Below the pieces are notes generated by a model, which did not search any database, had not been told where the DNA came from, and saw nothing but the letters and a program-made list of their open reading frames with translations. From contig NZ_CP132942.1 of assembly GCF_040359615.1 (NCBI RefSeq), forward strand, positions 4,650,001-4,714,000: a stretch of 64,000 nt of DNA, in the 5' to 3' direction. This stretch comes from Tunturibacter psychrotolerans. GTDB lineage: Bacteria; Acidobacteriota; Terriglobia; Terriglobales; Acidobacteriaceae. The position numbers and the translations under genes were made by a program. Numbering within the stretch: the first letter of the stretch is position 1; the number at the start of each line of letters is the position of its first letter. Below are positions 24,799-33,891 of the stretch, in pieces.

Positions 24799-27750
24799 CT
24801 AGAAGTTGAACGAAGCCTGCAGCGTAATTCGGCGCACAGCAGTTGCTGAGCTGAACGGCCCCGCCGCCAGCGTGGTGAACTCTCCAAATCGCGGCGAACT
24901 CAAAACGCTTGTTGGCGTTCCAAAAGGAACGACGTTGAACAGGTTGAAAGCCTGCGCTCCCAGCGTGAAGGTATATTTATGTCCCGAGCTGGATCCCTGA
25001 GGGCCGAAACCTCCCCGAACTCCGCCGGGCCCACCAGCCCGAAGGCCCCCACCGCCCTGACCTCCACCGCCCGGACCATTGTTGCGCCCCGAGCCACTTC
25101 CCTGCGTAGAATTTGCAGCCCCGCCAGACCGCTCCCCGAATCCAAATACACGCGAAGCGCGAAGATTGAACGTGAAGTTGGTAGGTCCGTAGCAGTAGTT
25201 GATCGGCACCGGCGTCAAACTACCCGTCTGCGTGGCGCTGAAGTCGGACGAAAGTTTGCAGTTCCCGCTGTCCCCATTCTCAAAAAACGGACGCGCGTTG
25301 TAAATCGACGAACCCGTAGGATCGAGCCCGCTCGTCAGGTTATAAGGCGTCCCGGACTGCGCAATCACAAACGGGCTTGCGGAGAACCCATAAGGAAGCT
25401 GCCAGCTCCCGCCCACCACCGCGAAGCTTGTGTGCGCAAACGAGGCGCGTCCATAGTCCACCTTCGTGTCCGTATTGCTGGTCGGAAAGAAAGACGCTCC
25501 TGACGTATTGGCAGCCGCAAGGTTCAATGAATAAAAGCCAAACAACGTCAGCTTCTTCAATCGCGCACTCCCATTGATCAACAACTGATTTTCTTTATAG
25601 ACCCCGCCAGACTGAAACTGTTGATCGAAACCATTGGCGACGATGAAGTTTCTGCTCAAATACTGATGATCGCCACGCGCATAGAGGTAGTTCACCGACA
25701 TCGTGGCCGCACGCCCAAGCTGCTGATCGACCCCAACCGCCTCCTGCATCGTGTACGAACTCCGTATCCCGTCTCCAAGACCGTAAGTCGTAATCTTGTT
25801 CGAGGTCGGACTGCCGCAGTTGATAGGGGGCACCGGCGTACAAACGCTCCCCGGGTTAATGACCGTCGAGGTGATCTGGTTGAAGCCATTCTCCTGCAGC
25901 GTCGTCAGATAATTCGCCAGCGTAAAGCGATCGTAAAAGATTCCGAATCCACCTCGCAGCACCGTCGTGGGCGACTTGCCGCCACTTCGCGGAATTCCGT
26001 AAGCAAACGACAGACGCGGCGAAAAGTCATGCGCGCTACTAATGACGTTCTGCGCCTCCAACCGGATACCGTATGTAATTGTGAGGTTCCCCTTCGGCTT
26101 CCAGTCATCCTCCGCATACAGCCCAACATCCGTCACGCGCCCGTCCACCGTCAGCTTGTTGATCGCCGTCGTCGCATACTGCCCCGGCAGCCCGCACTGG
26201 TACGACGAGATGGTCGCATTCGCCGAAGCGCACGGTACCGTCACACCAATAGCGCAATTGCTCGGCCTCTTGATGCTGGGATTCGGATCTGTACAAGGAT
26301 CCAGTAAGTAAGAGTAAGTAAACGTCCCGTTCGACCCGGCATTCGAGGAGAGAGATTCATTCGTAGTTCTCAGCCGCCCACCAAACCGAATGAAGTTTTT
26401 CGTCGTCGCAATCGAACTGTAGTTCTGCACCTCAAGATGGGTGCTGGTACTTTGCTGCGTCCCCAGACTCGATCCACCCGACGTAAAGATTCCCTGCACA
26501 GACAACGTCGGATCGGTGCTCAACGGATCCTGCGTCGAGTAGTCCCGCTGATACTCGAACCGCGTCTCATTGATCACGCGCGGGCTCAGAATCTGCGTAT
26601 CGCTGATCTGAACCGTATTCTCTGTAAACTCCGTGTTGTAACCCGCCGTGGGAAGATTCGTGTTCCCAATACCGTTATTGTTCTGTCCGTTCACGTTGTA
26701 CTGATAGCGCACCGTCAGTGTGTTCTTCTCTCCCAGCGCAAAATCAACGCGCGGAGCCACATCACTGCGCGTCTGCGGATGCGAAAAAGCACGCGCCGAC
26801 TCCGGGTAAGAAGAAAAATACGAGCACGTCAGATCCCCGGGCAAACAAGGCGTAAGCGAAGTCGCAGAACTCGCATAAAACCCGCTCGGATTCACAATAT
26901 TGTTGTCCTGAATCGTCCGATGCGATCCACCCACCGTGAACGACGCGAACCGGTTGATAGGTCCGCTCACGCTCCCCAGAATGAAGGTCGTGTAATACGG
27001 CGGCTGCGTGTTCGACTCCCCCAAAAATGGATTCGACGTATTGAACACATTGTCCCCACCCTGCACGCTGATATTGCCGTGATACTTATCCGTACCCGGC
27101 TTCGTAAAAACCTCAACCCGCCCATAACCGAGCTTGTCATACTGCGCCGAAAAAGGATTTTGATTGATGCGAATCTCGCGAATGGAAGACTTCGGAGGAA
27201 GCTGTCCGCCGGTAAAACCATCCACGTAAATCTGTCCTCCATTCGGGCCCGCAGCCGGCCCCGCCAGCGCAGTCAGCTCTGAAGACAGTTCATCAGGATC
27301 ATCCGACAGCGCGTCCAGGTCCTTCCCCTTAATCACGGTACTGCTGGCATTGTTGTCGGAGTCGACGCTCACCTGCCCACCCTGCGCGTTGACGTTGACC
27401 TCCTGCTTCTCCTCCTCAATCGCCATTCGCGCGTCCAGCGCCAGATTCTGCCCCGCCGCAATCCTCACACCGAGCTTCACGTAGGAAGCGAACCCCTTCA
27501 TCGTCACGGTCAGTGAATAGGTTCCCGCACCAACCCCACGCAGCGTATAAGTTCCATCGCTCTGCGACTGCGTAACCAACGCCTTGCCTGAGGCAGGAGT
27601 AAGCGTCACCGTCGCCCCAGGAATCACAGCACTTTCAGGATCCGCCACCGTTCCATGCACCGTAGCGCCCACCTGCTGCGCCCGCGCAACCACCGGGCTC
27701 AACGCGATGAGAAAAGACACAACGAACTTCAGAACCGCACGAAATGACAT
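24799..27750 (-). CDS. TonB-dependent receptor (Oar-like) with N-terminal carboxypeptidase regulatory domain
   Basis: 983 residues from the ATG at 27750, with GAGGAG four bases upstream; the TTG at 27762 is less likely. Order: signal peptide (ending VVARAQQ), a CarboxypepD_reg-like Ig fold (about 25-110, GTVADPESAVIPGATVTL), a plug domain (about 110-240) and a long beta-barrel ending in Phe (ITLQASFNF). It is an outer-membrane importer typical of Acidobacteria and Bacteroidetes; substrates are usually oligosaccharides or peptides. Near the end (about 885-930) is a glycine-rich loop of GGGGQGGGG and GGPGGVRGG type just before the last strands. The gene 40 bases upstream on the same strand (DUF5666-like) is probably co-transcribed. 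Confidence 0.88.
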   Translation of the reverse strand: MSFRAVLKFVVSFLIALSPVVARAQQVGATVHGTVADPESAVIPGATVTLTPASGKALVTQSQSDGTYTLRGVGAGTYSLTVTMKGFASYVKLGVRIAAGQNLALDARMAIEEEKQEVNVNAQGGQVSVDSDNNASSTVIKGKDLDALSDDPDELSSELTALAGPAAGPNGGQIYVDGFTGGQLPPKSSIREIRINQNPFSAQYDKLGYGRVEVFTKPGTDKYHGNISVQGGDNVFNTSNPFLGESNTQPPYYTTFILGSVSGPINRFASFTVGGSHRTIQDNNIVNPSGFYASSATSLTPCLPGDLTCSYFSSYPESARAFSHPQTRSDVAPRVDFALGEKNTLTVRYQYNVNGQNNNGIGNTNLPTAGYNTEFTENTVQISDTQILSPRVINETRFEYQRDYSTQDPLSTDPTLSVQGIFTSGGSSLGTQQSTSTHLEVQNYSSIATTKNFIRFGGRLRTTNESLSSNAGSNGTFTYSYLLDPCTDPNPSIKRPSNCAIGVTVPCASANATISSYQCGLPGQYATTAINKLTVDGRVTDVGLYAEDDWKPKGNLTITYGIRLEAQNVISSAHDFSPRLSFAYGIPRSGGKSPTTVLRGGFGIFYDRFTLANYLTTLQENGFNQITSTVINPGSVCTPVPPINCGSPTSNKITTYGLGDGIRSSYTMQEAVGVDQQLGRAATMSVNYLYARGDHQYLSRNFIVANGFDQQFQSGGVYKENQLLINGSARLKKLTLFGFYSLNLAAANTSGASFFPTSNTDTKVDYGRASFAHTSFAVVGGSWQLPYGFSASPFVIAQSGTPYNLTSGLDPTGSSIYNARPFFENGDSGNCKLSSDFSATQTGSLTPVPINYCYGPTNFTFNLRASRVFGFGERSGGAANSTQGSGSGRNNGPGGGGQGGGGLRAGGPGGVRGGFGPQGSSSGHKYTFTLGAQAFNLFNVVPFGTPTSVLSSPRFGEFTTLAAGPFSSATAVRRITLQASFNF

Positions 27751-27790
27751 ACTGCTCCTCAAACTTTTATCGTTCGCTCATGGACCCCGG

Positions 27791-28963
27791 CTACTGCGCG
27801 CCGGCGTCGCCCCCACCAAGACTCCACGGAGACAACGTCAACGCTGGCCCCCCACTGGGCGTTGCCGCAAGAATAGGTTCCACTCCAGACAGCAACGTCA
27901 CACATGTAATCGTGCTGCTGGTCGAATCCGGCTGTGACGCGACGATCATCACCGCATCTCCCGTCTTCAGATCCGCAACCGTCTGGTTCGGCAGCCGGCT
28001 CACCAGCTGAGACAGATCCGCTCCAGCAGACCGCCCCTGACCGCCCGTTCGTTCCGCAGGCGAACCACTGGTCTGGCTCGCAGCGTGTGACTCCTCACCC
28101 GCGTCCGAGGCCCCGCCCTTGGCCCGCGCCGCAAACCTCGCCGCAGCCTGCGGTGGCAGCGCCTTCAGGCTCGAGTTATCAGTAATCAGAACCGTCACTG
28201 TCTTCTTCGTGGCGAGATCCTTCAAGGTCACCGTCCCCTTGGCCGCGTCAATCGACGAGATTAGCCCCGCCACGTTCTTAAACGACCCACTGACAATCTC
28301 TTCGGCCTGGATCGACGATCCATCGTCCGACTTCGCTCCCCGTACCCGCAGTTGATCTCCGACCTGAATCTGCGCCAGCGTTCCCGGCTTCGCATCTTCA
28401 AACTTCACCGAGTCGCCCGCATATCGCCGAAACTTCGTCGTACTCGACGTATTCACAATCAGCTTCTTCGCGCCGACCGACACCGTAATCGCACCGCTGC
28501 CAGCATCCACAGAGTTCACGATGCCACCAGTCCCGCGCTTCTGCCAGTCGCCCTGTTCCGCTTCATGCTTCTGCGCAATGTCCGATGATTTCATCAGAAT
28601 CACGCGCGACGCCGTAAACCCAGCGCCATCGGCCGCCTTACCACTCACCAGCACACGATCCCCTACCGCGATATCCGCCAAGCCAATCGTCTGTGCCGTC
28701 TTTAAATCGGTACTACCCGGGGCCAGTTGCAGAACCCGCGCACCATCCGCCACGCTGACAACAACCTCCTGCCCCGCATCAGTCGTCAGGGTCAGACTAC
28801 CTCCCGCCACTGCCTTCACGGTGCCAATCTGACGCGCAGCCGCAGGTGCGGAAGCTGTTGGAGTTTGCGCCACCGAGACACCGCAACAGGCAAACAATGC
28901 CACCATCGGGGAAATCACGGCACCCAATACCGCCGCCCCAAAAAACTGAGTGATCTTAAACAT
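27791..28963 (-). CDS. Secreted protein with three DUF5666-like beta domains
   Basis: 390 residues from the ATG at 28963 with GAGGAAG five bases upstream. A signal peptide ends near VSVAQTPTAS; the cleavage region follows a cysteine pair (FACCGVSVAQ), so a lipoprotein is conceivable. Three repeats of a small beta domain follow, each of the form G.V..VD.G.L.V....K..V.V...T......, then DL.VGD.V.V.G....G....A..I: about 40-125, 140-225 and 230-285. The last third is Ala/Ser/Gly-rich. This fits the DUF5666 (OB-like) family, common in secreted acidobacterial proteins, of unknown role. Immediately upstream of a TonB-dependent receptor, it may be a periplasmic or surface partner. Confidence 0.72.
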   Translation of the reverse strand: MFKITQFFGAAVLGAVISPMVALFACCGVSVAQTPTASAPAAARQIGTVKAVAGGSLTLTTDAGQEVVVSVADGARVLQLAPGSTDLKTAQTIGLADIAVGDRVLVSGKAADGAGFTASRVILMKSSDIAQKHEAEQGDWQKRGTGGIVNSVDAGSGAITVSVGAKKLIVNTSSTTKFRRYAGDSVKFEDAKPGTLAQIQVGDQLRVRGAKSDDGSSIQAEEIVSGSFKNVAGLISSIDAAKGTVTLKDLATKKTVTVLITDNSSLKALPPQAAARFAARAKGGASDAGEESHAASQTSGSPAERTGGQGRSAGADLSQLVSRLPNQTVADLKTGDAVMIVASQPDSTSSTITCVTLLSGVEPILAATPSGGPALTLSPWSLGGGDAGAQ

Positions 28964-29238
28964 GGTCACTTCCTCTAGCCCGAATACGTCACGTTCTCGT
29001 CGGTCGCCTGGAATTTACTCATCCAAGTCGCCATTCACTAAGGAAGACGAGCCAGCAACGCAAAAGTTTCCCTGGGATCGAGAAGCTTTGCCTTGAAGAA
29101 GGGTGAAACCGTAGCGAACCGATTCAAACCCACCGCCCCATGCTAAACGCTTTGCTCTCCCGCGCCCACTGCTTAAGTTCCGGGAGAACCAAAATCAGCT
29201 CGAAGCGTTACAACCACGCCGCCGAACTCGTCGCGAAG

Positions 29239-30999
29239 CTAAGAACCCAGGCGGCTTTGCTCCCCTGACAGAATCGCCACACTCTCCGCAGGCAAAATCA
29301 CTGAGCCTTCTTTGATCTCGACTCCCGGCCGCGAAGCAAGCAGCAAGGGGAGATCGCGTGGATGAGCAAACTCCGCCCGCTCCGACCCAAAATTGCACAT
29401 CACCGCCACCGCCCCGCGCTCCATCACAAGCAATCGACCTCGCTCATCGAACCTGGCCTTCACGTGCCCAGGCAATCCGTCGTTCAACGACACAGATTCG
29501 CGCCGCAGTTGAATGAGCCTGCGATACCAATCCAGCATCTCTTCATGGCGCCCCTGGTGAATCTCATCCCATTTCAGCTTCGAACGCCGAAACGTCTCCG
29601 CATCTTCCGGATCAGGAATGTCCTCCGGATTCCATCCAAACGCAGCGAATTCGCCCCGTCGACCGTTCTTTACTGCCTTTGCCATCTCCGGATCCTCATG
29701 ATCCGCGAAGTACAGAAACGGTGTCGAAGCCGCGAACTCTTCTCCTTGAAAAATCATCGGGATAAACGGGGCCGTAAACACCAGCGCGGCCGCCACCTTC
29801 GCAAGGTCGATTCCCACCGTCTGATCCACCCTGTCGCCAACCGCTCGATTCCCTACCTGGTCGTGATTCTGGATGTACCCCAGAAAATGATGCGGCGACA
29901 AATCATCGGCCGGCCGTCCATGCGAACGTCTTCGATACTTCGAATAACTGCCATCCTGCACGAAGTTCTTGGTCAACGCCTTCGCCAGCTTCTCGTGCGT
30001 TCCGAAATCGGAGTAGTAGCCCTTACCCTCACCCTCCGACGAAAGCACCGTAAACAGCGAATGATGGAAATCGTCGCTCCACTGCGCATCCATCCCGTAG
30101 CCGCCATCTCTCGCAGGGGTAACAACTCTGGGATCATTCAGATCACTCTCGGCGATCAGAACCAGCCGCCTTCCCAGCTCCTTCGACAACGCCTTCACCT
30201 CAGAAGACAGCTGCTCCATAAAGTGGACCGCCGACCGGTCAACGTACTCATGTATCGCATCCAGCCGCAGACCATCGATGTGATAGTCCCTCATCCACAT
30301 CAGCGCGTTGTCGCAGAAGAACCGCCGCACCTCATCACTTCCCTCGCCTTCGAAGTTGATTGCCCCGCCCCACGGAGTGTGATGCCTCTCCGTAGTGTAC
30401 GGTCCGTACTTTCCGGAGTAGTTCCCCACAGGTCCAAAGTGGTTGTAGACAACATCCAGAAGAACCGCGAGCCCGCGCTCATGACAAGCATCCACCAGCC
30501 GCTTCAACCCATCCGGTCCGCCATACTGTTCTGTCACCGCAAACAACGATGCCCCGTCATACCCCCATCCGTAGCCACCTGGAAACGCAGCCACCGGCAT
30601 CAGTTCCACATGCGTAATGCCAAGCTCAATCAGATACTCCAGCCTATCAATCGCCGAATCGAACGTCCCCTGCGGCGTAAATGTTCCAATGTGGAACTCG
30701 TAGATCACAGCCCGCGCCAGCGGCATCGCATCCCAGCCCCGATCGCTCCACGCAAACGTCGCCTGGTCATACAAACGCGACAGTCCATGCACTCCATCAG
30801 GCTGCCACTGCGACCTCGGATCAGGCCACGCCTTGGGATCATCCCCCAATACGAATCCATAATCCGTTCCCGGTCCCGCCTGCTTCACCGAAGCCGTCCA
30901 CCATCCATGCTCATTTGGACCGCTCATCGGATACGTCGCATCGCCAATCTTCACACCAATCTTCTGAGCACCCGGCGCCCAAACCTTGAACTCATGCAT
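29239..30999 (-). CDS. treZ: Malto-oligosyltrehalose trehalohydrolase
   Basis: 586 residues, GH13. It releases trehalose from malto-oligosyltrehalose made by TreY. Order: an N-terminal Ig-like/CBM48 domain (FKVWAPGAQKIGVKIGD), then the (beta/alpha)8 barrel with GWGYDGASLFAVTEQYGG, LDVVYNHFGP, the nucleophile aspartate in IDGLRLDAIHEY, the acid/base glutamate in LIAESDLND, and YIQNHDQVGNRAVGDR. A C-terminal beta domain closes it. Its start overlaps the stop of treY by eight bases on the same strand, so the pair is coupled. No treS or otsAB is in the window. Confidence 0.95.
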   Translation of the reverse strand: MHEFKVWAPGAQKIGVKIGDATYPMSGPNEHGWWTASVKQAGPGTDYGFVLGDDPKAWPDPRSQWQPDGVHGLSRLYDQATFAWSDRGWDAMPLARAVIYEFHIGTFTPQGTFDSAIDRLEYLIELGITHVELMPVAAFPGGYGWGYDGASLFAVTEQYGGPDGLKRLVDACHERGLAVLLDVVYNHFGPVGNYSGKYGPYTTERHHTPWGGAINFEGEGSDEVRRFFCDNALMWMRDYHIDGLRLDAIHEYVDRSAVHFMEQLSSEVKALSKELGRRLVLIAESDLNDPRVVTPARDGGYGMDAQWSDDFHHSLFTVLSSEGEGKGYYSDFGTHEKLAKALTKNFVQDGSYSKYRRRSHGRPADDLSPHHFLGYIQNHDQVGNRAVGDRVDQTVGIDLAKVAAALVFTAPFIPMIFQGEEFAASTPFLYFADHEDPEMAKAVKNGRRGEFAAFGWNPEDIPDPEDAETFRRSKLKWDEIHQGRHEEMLDWYRRLIQLRRESVSLNDGLPGHVKARFDERGRLLVMERGAVAVMCNFGSERAEFAHPRDLPLLLASRPGVEIKEGSVILPAESVAILSGEQSRLGS

Positions 31000-33691
31000 C
31001 AGCCTTCCCCCCCACGTCCTCGCGCGCCAGAAGTGCCACCGGAAAATCCTTGAGCAACTCCTTCACCCCGACTTCACCACCTTCAATATTCTCTCTGGTC
31101 AGCCGATTTCTCCATCGTCCTTCCGGCAGAGTCACAGATGTATCCTTCCACGCTCCACCCAACTTCAGCGTCAGCCTTGGCACAACCGTCACCACATCTT
31201 CACCCCGCAGATACGCAATCACGTGATCATGCTTCGTTCCATCCACCATCAACGGAACGTAGTCAGCCTCCGCGCCAAACGACCCAGGCCTCTCTCGTCT
31301 CAGTTGAAGCGCCTTATGAATCGTCCACATCTTCGGCAACCCCTCATCGGCCTTTGCCAGCACCTTTGCCGGTGCATCATCTCCAGTCATCAGCTTCAAC
31401 TCCTCCAGCAACCGCTGCCGAAGTGCATAGTCCACAGGCCGCCTGTTGTCCGGATCGACCAGGCTTAGATCCCACAGCTCCGTCCCCTGGTAAAGGTCCG
31501 GCACACCCGGTGCAGTGTATTTCAACAGCGTCTGCGCCAGCGAATTCACACGGCCCGCCTCCAGAATCCTCTCCACAAACTGCTGCAGTTCCCGCTGAAA
31601 CGGCGCATAGCTATAGGTAAATTCAATAAACAAATTCAGCGCGTCTTCAAACTCCTTGTTATTCGCCACCCACGTCGTCTGCTGTTTCGCCTCGCGCACC
31701 GCCTTCGTCATATATGCCTTCGCGCGATCCATCGGCAAAGGCCACGCCCCAATCAAAGTCTGGTAGAAAAAATATTCCGTATTACGATCCGGCAGCGGAT
31801 CCCCCCAGGGTTTTCGCACCCGAAACGCGTTATTCATTCGCGACCAGCGCCGTATCGCCTCACCAAATTTCGCCGGTATCTCCGACAACACCGCGAGCCG
31901 CGCCCTCACATCATCACTGCGCTTGGTATCGTGCGTCGACAGCGTAGTCATCGTCAGCGGATGCGTCTCCTGCATCTTGCCGCAGTAAGAATGAAACTCC
32001 TCGATGCTCAATCCATTGCGCCCCGGATCGCTACCAACCTCATTCATCCCCGTCAGCCGGTTGAAGCAGTAAAACGCCGTATCCTCCACACCCTTCGCCA
32101 TCACTGGTCCGGTGAACTGCTGGAAGCGCATCAAAAACTCGCTCTCCAGCTTCCCCTTCACCTCCATCGTCAGAACATCGCGCAGAAAATCAAAGAGCCC
32201 TGCATCTATATCCTGTCGATTCTCCTTCGCGCACTCCGTCGCCTGCGTAATGTACTCTCGATCTTCCTCGGTAATCTCCTCGCGCTCCGGCACCACATAC
32301 GTCCGATAGATCGAAAAGCACGCTGCCACTTCCCGAATCGCGCGCCTCACCTCCGCTCTCGTGTAGTCACGCCGGTCGCGATTCGCCTCGCATATCTCCA
32401 CAAAGATCGACGTCAGCCGATTCACATCGCTACCCAGAGCCTCCTGCGACACATTAATCTTCTTCTCATGGGCAATCGCGTGAAAGTCCGTAGGCTGTTC
32501 CGTAAAGCCGCTGTAGATCGAACTCAACTCCATCAAGCCCTCAGGCGCCACCAGAACGCCCGCCGCAACGTTCAGAAAGTCATACCCGCTCGTCCCCTGA
32601 ATCGGCCAGCCCTCGCGCAAAAATTCACCCGGCTCAAGAATCTTCTCCCCGATCACCCACGCATCCGGAGCGCGCTCCCGCAGTCGTTTGAAGTACTCCA
32701 TCGGATCACGCAACCCATCCGGATGATCCACCCGCAGACCATCAAGAACCCCACGCTTCAACCAATCCAACAGCAGCGCATGCGTCTCTTCAAACACATA
32801 CTCCCTTTCCACGCGCAGTCCAATCAGAGTATTCACATCAAAGAAACGTCTATAGCTCAACTGTTGATCCGCAGTCTTCCAATATGCCAACCGATAGTTC
32901 TGCTGATTCAAAAAATCATCCAGCGCATCCAAATTCTCATTCAACTCCGCCATCGACCGGTCCATTGCCACGAGGATTTCAGGCTCCTCCGCGCACAACC
33001 GTTGCAGCAGAGTGAACAGCACCACCTTATCCCGATGCCGAGCCAGAATCGTCCGGCGATCCACGTACTCAGGCGCAGGCAAGCGACCAAACGAAGCTGC
33101 AAGAAAACTCAACGTATCTGACTTCGCATACTCCGCCGCCTTCCCTAGAATCACCGGCAACGATGGCGGCGACACCGGCAGCGACTGCTCCGAACACTCC
33201 ACCTGAAACTTGATCCCGCGCCGCACCACCTTGATCCCACCCGCCTGCAACACCCGCCCATACTGATCACCAAGGATCGGCACCAGCACCTTATCCCGCA
33301 GCCGCTCCTCCTGCGGCTGCCAGTCGATATCGAAGAACGAGGCATACCGGCTCGACGTTCCGTTCTCGAGCACATCCCACCAGAACTGGTTCTCCTTACC
33401 CAGCGACATGTGGTTCGGCACGATGTCCAGCACCTGCCCCAGCCCGGCTTGCCCCAGCTTTTTGCAAAACCGGCTGTGCGCCTCCGCACCACCCAACTCT
33501 TCGTTCACCTTCTGATGATTGACCACGTCATAACCATGCATGCTCCCCGGCGCAGCCTGCAGATAAGGAGAGCTATAAACATGCGAGATGCCAAGCTCAT
33601 GCAAATAATCGGCGATCCTCGCCGCATCGTCGAAGGTAAAGTCTTTATGAAGTTGCAGCCTATAAGTAGAACCTGGAATTCGTAGCATCAT
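30992..33691 (-). CDS. treY: Malto-oligosyltrehalose synthase ((1->4)-alpha-D-glucan 1-alpha-D-glucosylmutase)
   Basis: About 899 residues from the ATG at 33691 (a TTG at 33694 and an ATG at 33688 are also in frame). GH13 enzyme that isomerises the reducing-end alpha-1,4 bond of maltodextrins to an alpha-1,1 bond. Marks: IPGSTYRLQLHKDFTFDDA at the start, SSPYLQAAPGSMHGYDVVN, LDIVPNHM, the aspartate in LDGLRVDHPDGL, the glutamate in VIGEKILEPGE, GTSGYDFLN, and TLSTHDTKRSDDVRARL. Length is normal. With treZ it makes trehalose from glycogen-like glucans, a desiccation and osmotic protectant. Confidence 0.95.
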   Translation of the reverse strand: MMLRIPGSTYRLQLHKDFTFDDAARIADYLHELGISHVYSSPYLQAAPGSMHGYDVVNHQKVNEELGGAEAHSRFCKKLGQAGLGQVLDIVPNHMSLGKENQFWWDVLENGTSSRYASFFDIDWQPQEERLRDKVLVPILGDQYGRVLQAGGIKVVRRGIKFQVECSEQSLPVSPPSLPVILGKAAEYAKSDTLSFLAASFGRLPAPEYVDRRTILARHRDKVVLFTLLQRLCAEEPEILVAMDRSMAELNENLDALDDFLNQQNYRLAYWKTADQQLSYRRFFDVNTLIGLRVEREYVFEETHALLLDWLKRGVLDGLRVDHPDGLRDPMEYFKRLRERAPDAWVIGEKILEPGEFLREGWPIQGTSGYDFLNVAAGVLVAPEGLMELSSIYSGFTEQPTDFHAIAHEKKINVSQEALGSDVNRLTSIFVEICEANRDRRDYTRAEVRRAIREVAACFSIYRTYVVPEREEITEEDREYITQATECAKENRQDIDAGLFDFLRDVLTMEVKGKLESEFLMRFQQFTGPVMAKGVEDTAFYCFNRLTGMNEVGSDPGRNGLSIEEFHSYCGKMQETHPLTMTTLSTHDTKRSDDVRARLAVLSEIPAKFGEAIRRWSRMNNAFRVRKPWGDPLPDRNTEYFFYQTLIGAWPLPMDRAKAYMTKAVREAKQQTTWVANNKEFEDALNLFIEFTYSYAPFQRELQQFVERILEAGRVNSLAQTLLKYTAPGVPDLYQGTELWDLSLVDPDNRRPVDYALRQRLLEELKLMTGDDAPAKVLAKADEGLPKMWTIHKALQLRRERPGSFGAEADYVPLMVDGTKHDHVIAYLRGEDVVTVVPRLTLKLGGAWKDTSVTLPEGRWRNRLTRENIEGGEVGVKELLKDFPVALLAREDVGGKADA

Positions 33692-33891
33692 CAACCGTTC
33701 AAAAAATGGCGTTCAGGAAACAAGGCAGGAAATATTACGCAGGCACCCACACAAAAAATGATCCAGGTCTCTTCTTAGAGACGCAAAGCCTCGCGTTGGT
33801 TGCATTTGGATCCTCAGCCAACAATCCGCGCTCGCAAATCTTGATCCAAATCGCGATAGAAACATACCCACAAACCGATGGATCGATCCCC

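Noticed and set aside
31931..33121. 396-residue plus-strand frame opposite treY
   Set aside because: Antisense shadow with Arg/His/Ile-rich, domain-free sequence; treY has complete GH13 motifs.
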